Positions 1-9,129 of a DNA stretch of 64,000 bases are shown here, in pieces. The stretch covers positions 3,751 through 67,750 of the forward strand of contig CAZKLS010000004.1 of assembly GCA_964553405.1 (NCBI GenBank), read 5' to 3'. The notes under the pieces were generated by a model. The model saw only the letters and a program-made list of their open reading frames with translations. It did no database searches and was not told the DNA's origin. The position numbers were made by a program, and so were the translations under genes. This DNA comes from DATIRA01 sp964553405. Its GTDB lineage: Bacteria > Pseudomonadota > Gammaproteobacteria > Steroidobacterales > Steroidobacteraceae. The first letter of the stretch is position 1. Every line of letters starts with the position of its first letter.

Positions 1-1226
1 ACTTCAACTCCGGCATGGCCGCGATCGACTCGACGCTCGCAAACCTGGTCGGTTACCAGGACGTCGTGCTCTCGAGCCGCAACGTCTACGGCGGCACCTA
101 CCAGCTGCTGCACGACTGGTACGGCAAGAAGAGCAACCTGGACGTCGCGGTCCGGTGGTTCGACGGATTCACGGTGGAAGCGTTCGCCGAGGCGCTCGCG
201 GCGGTGCGCACCGAGTGCAGCGAACGCCTCGCCGAGGGGCGGCAGGTCTATGTCTTCCTCGAATCACCCTGCAACCCGCACGGCTACGTGCTCGACGTGG
301 CCGGAATCTGCCGCCTCGCGCACGAGCAGGGCCTCACGGTGATCTGCGACGCGACCGTGGGCACGCCGGTTCTGCAGCCGGTGCTGCGCCGCGAGGATCC
401 GATGGAGCGTCCGGATTTCGTGATCCATTCCTATACGAAGGACCTCGCCGGCACCGGCACCGCGACCGCCGGAGTCTGCATCGCCCGCAACGAGCGCATG
501 TTCATTCCGAAGGGCGAAACCGTCACGGCGCCGGGGCCCGACGGCCGCATGCGCACTTTCCACTGGGACGAGTCGCTGTTCTGGAACGTCTATTACGTCA
601 AGGGCGCGTTCCTCGACGCGGACAAGGCGTTCGAGGTGATCAACGGCATGCGCACGGTCGAACTGCGCATCATCAACAAGGCCATCAACACGCTGGTGCT
701 GGCCCGTGCGCTCGATCGCCACCCGTCGATCAACGTGCACTGCGGCGCCGTCCCGGGAAGCGAGAACCACGAACTGACGAACCGGCAGATGTTCCTCGGG
801 CTCCCTCCCCCGCTGTTCACGATAGACATGGAGTCGGACGACGGTTCCGGCATCGGCCGCGAGGCATTCCAGCGGTTCTTCGACTGCCTCGAGCCCGCCT
901 TCGGGCTGCAGGTCAGCCTCGGCCAGTCAAACTCGGTGGTGCTCTGCCCGGCGCTCACCAGCCATTCGGAACTTTCGGAGACCGCGCTGCGCGAGGCCGG
1001 GATCGCGCCGACGACGATCCGCATCTCGGTCGGTGAAGAGGACCCCCGTTCGTTGCTGGCGCACCTGATTGCCGCCGCAAGCCTCGCGCTCGAGCCCGAC
1101 CGCCCGGGCTTCCTCGCCGGGTTTCCCTCGAGCGATGAGATGGACCGGCTGTACGAATCCACCTACGTGGACGTGCACCGCCGCTACGCGGCGAGCCGGC
1201 CGCGCATGGCGTCGCTGCTGACCTGA
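1..1226 (+). CDS. PLP-dependent transsulfuration-type enzyme (Cys/Met metabolism family), 5' partial
   Basis: This is a fold-type I pyridoxal-phosphate enzyme of the Cys/Met metabolism (cystathionine gamma-synthase / methionine gamma-lyase) family. The reading frame is already open at base 3 (F-N-S-G before the first ATG at 15), so the true start lies upstream of the window. The text contains the family pattern: an ESPCNPHG segment, a D-A-T segment that positions the cofactor ring, and S-Y-T-K-D with the Schiff-base lysine at codon 438-440, followed by a glycine-rich loop. The visible part is about 407 residues, close to full family length, so only the N-terminal helix is missing. The exact reaction (gamma-lyase, gamma-synthase or another elimination) cannot be fixed from sequence. 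The next gene begins 48 bases downstream on the same strand. Confidence 0.85.
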   Translation, partial: FNSGMAAIDSTLANLVGYQDVVLSSRNVYGGTYQLLHDWYGKKSNLDVAVRWFDGFTVEAFAEALAAVRTECSERLAEGRQVYVFLESPCNPHGYVLDVAGICRLAHEQGLTVICDATVGTPVLQPVLRREDPMERPDFVIHSYTKDLAGTGTATAGVCIARNERMFIPKGETVTAPGPDGRMRTFHWDESLFWNVYYVKGAFLDADKAFEVINGMRTVELRIINKAINTLVLARALDRHPSINVHCGAVPGSENHELTNRQMFLGLPPPLFTIDMESDDGSGIGREAFQRFFDCLEPAFGLQVSLGQSNSVVLCPALTSHSELSETALREAGIAPTTIRISVGEEDPRSLLAHLIAAASLALEPDRPGFLAGFPSSDEMDRLYESTYVDVHRRYAASRPRMASLLT

Positions 1227-1274
1227 GAGTCCGGCCGGAGTCCACCACGGTTCGGCCGCAGGCCAGAGGTTCTG

Positions 1275-3092
1275 ATGATCCGCAAGCTCCTCCTCCGACT
1301 GTTCCAGGGCCTGCTGGTCCTGATGCTGGCCGGCACGCTGCTGCTCGCCCACACCGTCTATTTCAAGCCGCTCAGGATCAACTGGTTCTACGAGCGGGTG
1401 TTCGCGGAATACGCGCTGCAGGACCCCGAACTGCTGAGCAGCCTGCGCATGCTGCCGGCCTGGCTGGACTGGTACTCGGACGACCTCACGGATGCGTCGC
1501 TGGCGCACGAGGACCGTCTGCGGGCCAAGCTCAGGAAAGACCTCGAGATGCTGCGCAGCTACGACCCGGCAGCGATGAACCCGGACGAGCGGCTCTCCTA
1601 CGACATGCTGGATTACTTCGTCTCGATGCAGGTCGAGGGCGATCGGTTTCATCACCACGACTATCCGCTCAACCAGCTCTTCGGCGCGCAGAACGAACTG
1701 CCGACCTTCATGGCCACGCAGCACCCGGTCGGGAGCGTCAAGGAAGGCGAGAACTACGTCGCGCGCCTGCGCAAGTTTCCAACCAAGTTCCACCAGGTAC
1801 TGGAGGGCGTGCGGGCCCGGGAGACCGAGGGCATCGTGCCGCCCACCTTCGTCGTGGAGAAGGTGCTGACGGAGATGCGGGCCTTCGTCGCCCAGCCGCC
1901 GCGCGAGAACGTGCTTTACTCGAGCCTGGCCAAGAAGATCGGCTCGGCGTCGGCGATCGGCGACGGTGACCGCAAACGCCTGCTCACGCAGGCCGAGTCG
2001 GCCATCACCGACATGGTCTATCCCGTGTACCGCGAGATGATCGCGTACTACGAGCAGCTGCTGCCGAAGACGCAGGGCAACCACGGCGTCTGGGCGCTGC
2101 CGGACGGCGACGCCTATTACCGATGGGCGGTCCGCGACCAGACGACGACGGACATGACGCCGGAAGCCGTGCACGCGCTGGGGCTCCGCGAGGTCGCGAG
2201 GATCGAGGCGGAAATGGACGCGATCCTGCGCGCCGAGGGACTCACCGAGGGTTCAGTCGGCGCCCGCACGCGCGAGATCGGCCGTCGGCCGGACCAGCTC
2301 TATCCAGACACGGACGCTGGTCGCGCGCGGATCCTGGCCGATTACCAGGCGATCATCGACGAGATCGACGCCGGACTGGACCCTTACTTCGACGTGCGTC
2401 CGAAGATGGGCGTCAAGGTCGAGCGCGTGCCTGAGTTCCGCGAGAAGACTGCGCCGGGTGCCTACTACTACCCGCCGGCCTTCGACGGTTCCCGTCCCGG
2501 CATCTTCTACGCCAACCTGCGCAACGTCGCCGAAGTGCAGAAGTTCGGCATGCGGACGCTGGCCTATCACGAAGCGATCCCTGGACATCACTTTCAGACC
2601 ACGATCCAGCAGGAACTCGAAGGCGTCCCGACCTTCCGCAAGGTGCTGCCGTTCACCGCGTTCTCCGAGGGCTGGGCACTGTATGCCGAACGCCTCGCAT
2701 GGGAGATCGGCTACCAGGACCAGCCGCTCGACAACCTGGGTCGCCTGCAGGCGGAGATGTTCCGTGCCGTGCGACTGGTCGTCGACACCGGTCTGCACCA
2801 TCAGCGCTGGACGCGCGAGCAGGCCATCGAATACATGTCGGAGAAGACCGGCATGCCGGAAACGGACGTGGTCGCCGAGATCGAACGCTACCTGGTCCTG
2901 CCCGGACAGGCGCTGGCATACAAGGTGGGCATGAACAGGATCCTGGAACTGCGCGAGCGGGCGCGGGCCGCGCTCGGGGACGGTTTCGACCTGCGGGGCT
3001 TCCACAATGTCGTGCTGACCGGTGGCGACATGCCGCTGACTCTTCTCGAGCAGAGGGTCGACGCCTGGATCGCCGCGGAAAAATCCGGCTGA
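1275..3092 (+). CDS. DUF885 family protein, membrane-anchored putative metallohydrolase
   Basis: A 605-residue protein of the DUF885 family. Residues 1-25 form a hydrophobic N-terminal segment preceded by basic residues (IRKLLLRLF), so the protein is probably exported or anchored to the outer face of the inner membrane. The C-terminal half carries the family signature Y-H-E-A-I-P-G-H-H, followed about 30 residues later by F-S-E-G-W-A-L-Y-A-E. This resembles a gluzincin HExxH-type zinc site in altered form. Members are often labelled peptidase-like, but their substrates are largely unknown. The start is the ATG at 1275, with a purine-rich AGAGG a few bases upstream. It converges on the FUSC-like gene, 58 bases away. 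Confidence 0.85.
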   Translation: MIRKLLLRLFQGLLVLMLAGTLLLAHTVYFKPLRINWFYERVFAEYALQDPELLSSLRMLPAWLDWYSDDLTDASLAHEDRLRAKLRKDLEMLRSYDPAAMNPDERLSYDMLDYFVSMQVEGDRFHHHDYPLNQLFGAQNELPTFMATQHPVGSVKEGENYVARLRKFPTKFHQVLEGVRARETEGIVPPTFVVEKVLTEMRAFVAQPPRENVLYSSLAKKIGSASAIGDGDRKRLLTQAESAITDMVYPVYREMIAYYEQLLPKTQGNHGVWALPDGDAYYRWAVRDQTTTDMTPEAVHALGLREVARIEAEMDAILRAEGLTEGSVGARTREIGRRPDQLYPDTDAGRARILADYQAIIDEIDAGLDPYFDVRPKMGVKVERVPEFREKTAPGAYYYPPAFDGSRPGIFYANLRNVAEVQKFGMRTLAYHEAIPGHHFQTTIQQELEGVPTFRKVLPFTAFSEGWALYAERLAWEIGYQDQPLDNLGRLQAEMFRAVRLVVDTGLHHQRWTREQAIEYMSEKTGMPETDVVAEIERYLVLPGQALAYKVGMNRILELRERARAALGDGFDLRGFHNVVLTGGDMPLTLLEQRVDAWIAAEKSG

Positions 3093-3150
3093 GAACCCAC
3101 CGATCGCGGCCTGCCCGCGGACTGCGAGACGGCCGGACAGGCAGCCGGGT

Positions 3151-4077
3151 TCAGGCGGTCGACACCCGCCCCGAATCGGGCCGCAGCGTCCACAGCACCC
3201 ACTCGCCGAGCAGCGTCGTCCCGACCACCAGCGCACTCGCGATCAGCGTGGCCTCGATGTACTCCATGCCCACGGGTTCCACCTGCCCACGTCCCGTAAG
3301 CAGCACGATCACCGGCGCGGCCAGCAGCGAGCGCAGCCAGGGCCGCGTGCGGCCCGCGGTGAACAGCAACAGCAGCAAGCCCACCGCGAGCGCAAGCTGG
3401 TAGACAGTCCCGCCGAGACGGCTCCCGATGCCGATGATCGCCAGCGTGCCGAGCAACGTGCCGGCCAGCCTGAGCATCGCACGGCGTTGCGTCTCATCGA
3501 GCGAGGGTTCCGAGACTGCCGCGACGGCGAGCGGCAGCCACCAGCCGTGCTCGAAACCCATGTAGCGGGCCGTGATCCAGGCGATCAGCACCAGCACGGA
3601 CAGCAGCACCGCGTAGCTGAGCGCCGTCTGCGAATGAACCGAGCGATTCTCGACCGTGACATGGCGCAGAACGGTCGTCGCGAGCAGGTAGCCGTAGGCA
3701 CTGCCCGCCGCGACCGCGAGCGCGCGCCGCAGCACGTCCGCGGGAACCGCCGGATCGAAGGAACCGATCAGTGCGGCCGCGAGCAGCGCGATCAGGCCCC
3801 GATGCAGACCCTGCGAACTGGCCACGCCGGCCGCCGCGGCCATCGCGACGATCAACGCAGCGACGCCGTCCGTGGCCTGGGCCGTGATCGCAGCGGCCGC
3901 GTACACCACGGGAATCAGCAGGCTGAAACCGGCGATGGACCTCGCGAGCAAAGACAGCTTGAGCGCCAGCAGCACGCCGATCATCAGGTACCGGGCGTAG
4001 ACCTCCTGTCCCAGCCACACGGCAAGCGCGGCCGGCGCAATTACCAGGACGATCAATGCCAGGGCCTTGCCGATCAT
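3151..4077 (-). CDS. FUSC-like integral membrane protein
   Basis: A 308-residue, very hydrophobic protein with roughly eight to ten predicted membrane segments and no soluble domain. An R-L-A-G-T-L-L-G-T motif near residue 205 precedes a further block of helices. This matches the R-x-x-G-T-x-x-G signature of FUSC-type (fusaric acid resistance / aromatic acid exporter) membrane domains. It is shorter than the classical 650-residue FUSC exporters and corresponds to one membrane half. The likely role is inner-membrane efflux or a pore, but the substrate is unknown. It is transcribed divergently from the S41 lipoprotein protease across a 246-base gap. Confidence 0.7.
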   Translation of the reverse strand: MIGKALALIVLVIAPAALAVWLGQEVYARYLMIGVLLALKLSLLARSIAGFSLLIPVVYAAAAITAQATDGVAALIVAMAAAAGVASSQGLHRGLIALLAAALIGSFDPAVPADVLRRALAVAAGSAYGYLLATTVLRHVTVENRSVHSQTALSYAVLLSVLVLIAWITARYMGFEHGWWLPLAVAAVSEPSLDETQRRAMLRLAGTLLGTLAIIGIGSRLGGTVYQLALAVGLLLLLFTAGRTRPWLRSLLAAPVIVLLTGRGQVEPVGMEYIEATLIASALVVGTTLLGEWVLWTLRPDSGRVSTA

Positions 4078-4133
4078 TATTGTTTTGACTCGCTGGGCGA
4101 AGCTGCCTGAGACCGGTGCAAAATCCAGGCCAG

Positions 4134-4241
4134 ATGAAATTTTATTTTGAATTTACCAGTACTTACACCGAGTTTCTGCAGTGGTCGTTTCAAGACGAGG
4201 TTGACCGATTGGCACGATATGTAAAAAAGACCGACGCCTGA
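4134..4241 (+). CDS. possible 35-residue small ORF in an AT-rich leader
   Basis: An ATG-initiated ORF of 36 codons including the stop lies between the divergent FUSC-like gene and the S41 protease. Its product begins M-K-F-Y-F-E-F-T and ends V-K-K-T-D-A. Base use is markedly AT-richer than in the surrounding genes (aaa ttt tat ttt gaa ttt at the start), and only a weak CAGG precedes it as a ribosome site. It could be a leader peptide, a remnant of transferred DNA or simply promoter-region sequence. I do not recognise the product. Confidence 0.2.
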   Translation: MKFYFEFTSTYTEFLQWSFQDEVDRLARYVKKTDA

Positions 4242-4323
4242 CTGCGCGCCGGGTCCGTGACCGGGATCGGTCGAAACGGCGATACTCCGCCGGCATTTAC
4301 CCGCCCCAAGCAGAGGACGATCG

Positions 4324-5727
4324 ATGCGCGCTGAGCAACGAAAACTCCGCCTCGCCGGCATTGTTGCCGCGCTGGTGCTGTCAGCCGGCTGTTCGGGCGG
4401 AAACGACGGCAATGGACTCGACACCGGGTCGCTGCAGTGCGGCGAAGCCGCGCGCAAGCAGTTCGTGCTCAGCACGAGCCGCGATTGGTACCTGTTCCCG
4501 GAACTGCTGCCAGCCGCGGTGGACCCGGCGGACTTCGCGACCGCGGAGGAGCTTCTCGATCACCTGACCGCGACCGCCCGCGAGCAAGGCAAGGATCGCT
4601 ATTTCAGCTACCTGACGACCCGCGACGAGGACGACTCGATACTCGGTGAAGGCCAGTACGTCGGCTTCGGCTTCCGTACGGGCGGGGACGCCGTGGAGCG
4701 CCCGTTCGTCGTGGACGTGTTCGAGGCCAGCCCGGCCGCGGCGGGCGGCCTTCGTCGCGGCGACGAGATCATCGCCGTGGACGCGGGCAGCGGTTACGTG
4801 CCGGTCAGCGACCTGATCGCGGACGGCGGCAGCATCTCGGATGCTTTCGGGCCGGCCGAGATCGGCGTGCGCCGGGGACTGCGGCTCGCGAACGACGGAC
4901 TAGAGCGCGAGGTGACGCTGACGAAGACCGTCGTGACGATCGACCCCGTGCCGGACGCCTTCGGCGTGCAGGTCCTGCCGCTTGCGGGCACGACCGGGGT
5001 CGGCTACCTGAACTTCAGGACCTATGTCTCCACGGCCCGGGACCAGTTGCGCGCTGCGTTCGGCAGTTTCCGCAACCAGGGCATCGACTACTTCATCGTG
5101 GACCTGCGCTACAACGGCGGCGGGCTCGTGGCGACCGCGGAACTCATCAACGACCTGCTCGGTGGCGCGCGGAGCACCTCGGACGTGCAGACGCGCACGG
5201 TCCACAACTCGGCCCGGTCCGCGCTGGACACGACGCGCTTCTTCCTGCCCGAATCCCGCTCTGTTCGTCCGGTGCGGATCGCGTTCCTGACCAGCGGCGC
5301 CACGGCCTCGGCCAGCGAGATCAACATCAACGCGATGGCGCCCTGGGTCGAGGTCGCGATCGTCGGCGACGACACGCTCGGCAAGCCGGTGGGCCAGCTC
5401 GCCTTCGACCTCGCAGGCTGCAGCGACAGGCTGCGGCTCGTCTCCTTCCAGACCGAGAACGCCGAAGGCCGGAGCGATTACTACGACGGCCTGGCCTCGA
5501 CGCTGGATTTCGCCTGCGCGGCCGAGGACACGCTGGATCGGCAGATGGGCGATCCTGACGAAGGCCTGACGTCCGCCGCGCTCGAGTGGCTCGGGACGGG
5601 CCGCTGCGAGAGGATCATCGCCCCGGGCGCCGCCCGCGCGAAGCCGGGGCTCGGGCCGGACGCGGCGGCGCAGCCGGCGCAGCGCAGACGATCCGCAGTG
5701 GAGCAGTGGCTGCCTGGAGTCGCCTGA
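4324..5727 (+). CDS. S41 family (C-terminal processing) peptidase, lipoprotein
   Basis: A 467-residue predicted lipoprotein with a signal peptide ending in the lipobox L-S-A-G-C (Cys23) and a Ser/Gly/Asn-rich linker. A PDZ-like module follows at about 105-205 (GFGF start, R-R-G-D-E-I-I-A-V-D). The tail-specific protease core runs from about 220 to 400. It includes D-L-R-Y-N-G-G-G, the serine block T-A-S-A-S-E (likely catalytic Ser329) and L-G-K-P-V-G-Q with the general-base lysine near 354. It should act in the periplasm on protein C-termini. It is longer at the C-terminus than the core requires, with a low-complexity Ala/Arg tail. It converges with the patatin gene, with only 3 bases between them. 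Confidence 0.88.
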   Translation: MRAEQRKLRLAGIVAALVLSAGCSGGNDGNGLDTGSLQCGEAARKQFVLSTSRDWYLFPELLPAAVDPADFATAEELLDHLTATAREQGKDRYFSYLTTRDEDDSILGEGQYVGFGFRTGGDAVERPFVVDVFEASPAAAGGLRRGDEIIAVDAGSGYVPVSDLIADGGSISDAFGPAEIGVRRGLRLANDGLEREVTLTKTVVTIDPVPDAFGVQVLPLAGTTGVGYLNFRTYVSTARDQLRAAFGSFRNQGIDYFIVDLRYNGGGLVATAELINDLLGGARSTSDVQTRTVHNSARSALDTTRFFLPESRSVRPVRIAFLTSGATASASEININAMAPWVEVAIVGDDTLGKPVGQLAFDLAGCSDRLRLVSFQTENAEGRSDYYDGLASTLDFACAAEDTLDRQMGDPDEGLTSAALEWLGTGRCERIIAPGAARAKPGLGPDAAAQPAQRRRSAVEQWLPGVA

Positions 5728-5730
5728 GCC

Positions 5731-8028
5731 TCACCAGCCGGGGTCGAGGATGTTGCGCTCCTCGATCGGCCGCCCGAGGCCGAGCACCAGCCGCCACTCG
5801 TCCGTGCTCGTGACGCCGAACGACAGGCTGAGCGGACCGAGCGGTGTGCGCCCGCCGAGCAGCACCGCGGCCGAGTAGACCGGCGCACTGCGGATACCGT
5901 CGAGTCGGCCGCTCATGTCGGCGGCGGTCAGGCGCAGCCCGAGGTACAGCGACTGGCCGTAGAGGTTGCTGATGTCGGCGACCTTGCGCAGGTAAGCAGC
6001 GGACCCGAGCCAGTAGGCGTCGCCGCGCAGCTCCCCCAGGCTCAGCCCGGGAATGCTGTTCGGTCCGCCGAGCGTGAAGACGTCGTAGGGTGGCAGTTCG
6101 CCGTCAGAGGACCCGCCTCCGGCCGCCTGCAGGTAGATGACGTCCGCGCCGACCGGCAACGCCACGGCGAGCAGGCCCTCGAGACGGTCGTAGTCGGCTT
6201 CCGCGGCCAGCGCGCCCACGGACTGGTAGTAGCGCAGGCGGGCCAGCCAGCCGCTGGTGGGCAGCGCCGCCCGGTCCCGGGAATCGTGCGTGTACTGCAG
6301 CGTCCAGCCGCCGTACCCCTCGCTGGAAATCTCCGGGAAACCCGGATTCGCGATGTCACGCTTCGCCGACTGCACCCCTGAGCGGAGCCCGAGGCGCAAC
6401 TCGTCCGTGGTGCTGACGACCCGGCCCGCCTCGAGGTAACCGTACAGCTCGCTGAAGTTGTAGCGCATCACGGCATCGCCATCGAGGTAGAAGTCCTCCA
6501 GGGACCTCTGGCCGCGAATGCCCGGCTCGACGAACCAGCGCTGCCGTTCATCGAGCGGCTGATACAGCGCGAACTCGCCGGCGCTGGTGCGCCCCAGCTG
6601 CAGAAGTCCCTGCAACTCCCCGCCGCGCGAGTTGACCCAGGTACGCCGGTAGTCCCCGCCGAGCACGAAAGCCGTGTCCCCGGCGCTCGCCATCTGCAGA
6701 CCGAGGTCGAAGCGCAGGAAGTTCGGACCCCAGGACTTCTCCGCGAAGTGCAGATCGAGCATCGCCGCTTCGCTGCCGCCGCTGAACCTGTACTTGACGC
6801 TCTCGAAGTCCCCCAGCGCATACAGGCCGTCGACCCGGTTCGCGACCTGCCGGGACCCGACTTCGTCCCCCTCGTTCAGGCCGAGCGTCGCGCGCACATA
6901 GTCCTCGTTCACGCGTTCGAGTCCGTGCACGTTCAGTCCGGCCAGCCTCGGCGACGCTCCGGACCCGCGCGCGAGGCCGCCGCGCCACGCGAGGTACTGC
7001 TCCGGCGACAACGCATACCGCCGCAACGAGTCGCGCGCGGCCTCGGCCGCGGCGCGCCCGAGCGGGACCGCCTGCTGCACCTTGTCGAAGGACCCGGTGC
7101 CGATGTCGCCGACCTGGACGACGATCCTGACGTCCTCGTCGGTCAACGTCTCCAGCTGCTGCTTCTCGTTGGCGCCGATCAGCACTTCGATCGTGCGTCC
7201 CATCATCGACAATGGCGACTGCAGTTGCTCGGCCGTCGGCTGCGGCGTAGGCACGGCCACCGCGATCACGACGTCCGCGCAGGTCTGCCTCGCGACGTCG
7301 ACACCGAGGTTCCGCGAAAGCCCGCCGTCGCCGAGGATCCTGCCGTCCAGCGTGACGGGCGCGAAGATGCCCGGGACCGCCATGCTCGCGCGCATCGCGA
7401 GCGCCAGGTCGCCTGAGGACAGCACGACCATCTCGCCGGTCTGCATGTCGGTCGCGATCGCGCGGAACGGGATCGGCAGCTGGTCGAAGTCCTCCACGCC
7501 CTGGCCGGACCAGACCAGCGAGCCGATCGTCTGCTCGATGCGCTGCGCATCGACGAAGCCCCGTGGCGTCTGCAGACGTCCCTCGCCCCAGCCGAACTCG
7601 AGGCTGTTGCTGTAGGTCACGCCGGCCAGCTTCCGATGCATCGGCTCCTTCTTGCGCCGCCCGGCGAACGCGATGGTCTCGGACCAGGAAATCTCGCCCA
7701 CGGCGGCCTGTATCTCGGTGGCCGTCTGGCCGGTGGCGAAGATCCCGCCGACCAGCGCGCCCATGCTGGTCCCGACGACACAGTCCACCGGGATGCGCAT
7801 TTCGTCGAGCACGGCCAGCACGCCCAGGTGTGCCGCGCCCTTGGCGCCACCTCCGCCGAGCACGAGCCCGATCCTGGGCCGCTGCTCCGCGGTCGGGGCC
7901 GAAGCCTGCTCCGGCCGGGCCACCGCAGTTGCCGCCACGCCGGTCAACGTCACCACCAGGCCTGCAAGCAACAGGCCCGGGCGAGATCGCGCCGCGCCGC
8001 CTCGTGGCGTTCTCATGTCCGTGTTCAT
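5731..8028 (-). CDS. patatin-like phospholipase with POTRA and outer-membrane barrel (PlpD-type, type Vd autotransporter)
   Basis: A 765-residue exported protein with an N-terminal signal at about residues 18-38. The patatin domain (about 52-340) has the oxyanion loop G-G-G-G-A-K-G, the nucleophile elbow G-T-S-M-G (Ser88) and D-G-G (Asp234) of the Ser-Asp dyad. A single POTRA-like segment (about 365-450) and a C-terminal 16-strand BamA/Omp85-like barrel ending in G-W follow. This order is that of PlpD-type Vd autotransporters, where a lipase is carried to the cell surface by its own barrel. The expected activity is phospholipase A / lysophospholipase. The ATG at 8028 leaves a 110-base region shared with the divergent PPK2 gene. 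Confidence 0.92.
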   Translation of the reverse strand: MNTDMRTPRGGAARSRPGLLLAGLVVTLTGVAATAVARPEQASAPTAEQRPRIGLVLGGGGAKGAAHLGVLAVLDEMRIPVDCVVGTSMGALVGGIFATGQTATEIQAAVGEISWSETIAFAGRRKKEPMHRKLAGVTYSNSLEFGWGEGRLQTPRGFVDAQRIEQTIGSLVWSGQGVEDFDQLPIPFRAIATDMQTGEMVVLSSGDLALAMRASMAVPGIFAPVTLDGRILGDGGLSRNLGVDVARQTCADVVIAVAVPTPQPTAEQLQSPLSMMGRTIEVLIGANEKQQLETLTDEDVRIVVQVGDIGTGSFDKVQQAVPLGRAAAEAARDSLRRYALSPEQYLAWRGGLARGSGASPRLAGLNVHGLERVNEDYVRATLGLNEGDEVGSRQVANRVDGLYALGDFESVKYRFSGGSEAAMLDLHFAEKSWGPNFLRFDLGLQMASAGDTAFVLGGDYRRTWVNSRGGELQGLLQLGRTSAGEFALYQPLDERQRWFVEPGIRGQRSLEDFYLDGDAVMRYNFSELYGYLEAGRVVSTTDELRLGLRSGVQSAKRDIANPGFPEISSEGYGGWTLQYTHDSRDRAALPTSGWLARLRYYQSVGALAAEADYDRLEGLLAVALPVGADVIYLQAAGGGSSDGELPPYDVFTLGGPNSIPGLSLGELRGDAYWLGSAAYLRKVADISNLYGQSLYLGLRLTAADMSGRLDGIRSAPVYSAAVLLGGRTPLGPLSLSFGVTSTDEWRLVLGLGRPIEERNILDPGW

Positions 8029-8083
8029 CGCGAATCCTCCGGGCCTCTATCGGCCCGCGCCGCGGATGCTAGCCGATGTGTCC

Positions 8084-8114
8084 TTGCCGCTGCCGGCCCT
8101 CGGGACGCTAAGAT
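8084..8114 (+). promoter_or_regulatory. possible sigma-70 promoter for the PPK2 gene
   Basis: TTGCCG at 8084-8089 and TAAGAT at 8109-8114 each match the sigma-70 consensus at four of six positions. They are separated by 19 bases, longer than ideal. Placement in the divergent gap, 24 bases before the ATG, is reasonable. This is pattern matching only. Confidence 0.25.
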
Positions 8115-8138
8115 GGTCCGAAATCACGGAGCCGCGAC

Positions 8139-9116
8139 ATGAAGATTCCGAAGGACCATGCAAAGCTGATCCGCGAGCTGTCCGCCCCGTTCCGGATCAC
8201 CCGTGGCGCGAAATTCCGCCTTGCGGATTTCGATCCCGGCGACACGCTGCACCTCGATTCCGAGGACAAGCCGCGGGCGAAGCAGGGGCTGACGCGCGGC
8301 ATCGAATACCTGACCGAGCTGCAGGACCGGCTGTACGCGCAGGACCGCTGGGGCGTGCTGCTGGTGTTCCAGGCCATGGACGCGGCCGGCAAGGACAGCG
8401 CGATCAAGCACGTGATGTCGGGCGTCAATCCGCAGGGCTGCCAGGTCACTTCGTTCAAGGCGCCTTCGGCCGAGGAACTCGACCACGATTTCATGTGGCG
8501 CTGCATGAAGGCCCTCCCCGAGCGCGGCCGCATCGGGATCTTCAACCGCTCGTACTACGAGGAGGTGCTCGTCGTCCGCGTCCACGAGGAACTGCTGCGC
8601 AGGCAGAAGCTGCCCCCGAAGCTCGTCACCGAGGACATCTGGCAGCAGCGTTACGAGGACATACGCGCGGTCGAGCGCTACCTCGCGCGCAACGGCTACC
8701 TGATCCTGAAGTTCTTCCTGAACGTCTCGAAAGAGGAACAGAAGCAGCGATTCCTGGAGCGCCTCGACCGACCCGAGAAGAACTGGAAGTTTTCGCTGGA
8801 CGACGTGAACGAGCGGCAGCACTGGGACGAATACATGGCGGCCTACCAGGACATGATCCGCGCCACCGCCACCTTGCACGCGCCGTGGCACGTCGTTCCG
8901 GCCGACAAGAAGTGGTTCACGCGCGTGGTCGTCGCGGCGTCGATCATCGACGGGCTGCTGGGACTGGGGCTCGACTACCCCGCCGTGTCCGGCGAACAGC
9001 GGCAGAAGCTGCTCGCGGCCCGCGCGTCGCTCGTCGGCGAGGCCGCGGCCGGGGAGCCCGACCGCAAGGGCGGCAAGCCAGGCAAGCGCAAGGACAAGAA
9101 GAAAAAGAAGAAATAG
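8139..9116 (+). CDS. PPK2 family polyphosphate kinase (single domain)
   Basis: A 325-residue single-domain polyphosphate kinase 2, which transfers phosphate between polyphosphate and nucleotides in the cytoplasm. Visible motifs are the Walker A-like M-D-A-A-G-K-D-S at about residue 87, the Walker B/lid segment I-F-N-R-S-Y-Y-E-E-V, and a downstream K-F-F-L-N-V-S-K-E-E-Q. The last 25 residues are an acidic/basic tail ending in a lysine run. Length and layout resemble class III or class I PPK2, but which nucleotide (AMP, ADP or GDP) is used is not clear from sequence. A second polyphosphate enzyme of the same superfamily is encoded at 59623. The gene is divergent from the patatin gene and converges on the RNA methyltransferase. 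Confidence 0.92.
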   Translation: MKIPKDHAKLIRELSAPFRITRGAKFRLADFDPGDTLHLDSEDKPRAKQGLTRGIEYLTELQDRLYAQDRWGVLLVFQAMDAAGKDSAIKHVMSGVNPQGCQVTSFKAPSAEELDHDFMWRCMKALPERGRIGIFNRSYYEEVLVVRVHEELLRRQKLPPKLVTEDIWQQRYEDIRAVERYLARNGYLILKFFLNVSKEEQKQRFLERLDRPEKNWKFSLDDVNERQHWDEYMAAYQDMIRATATLHAPWHVVPADKKWFTRVVVAASIIDGLLGLGLDYPAVSGEQRQKLLAARASLVGEAAAGEPDRKGGKPGKRKDKKKKKK

Positions 9117-9129
9117 CGGCCGCCGACAC

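Noticed and set aside
927..2174. 415-residue minus-strand frame
   Set aside because: Antisense to the DUF885 gene with arginine/valine-rich, low-information sequence.
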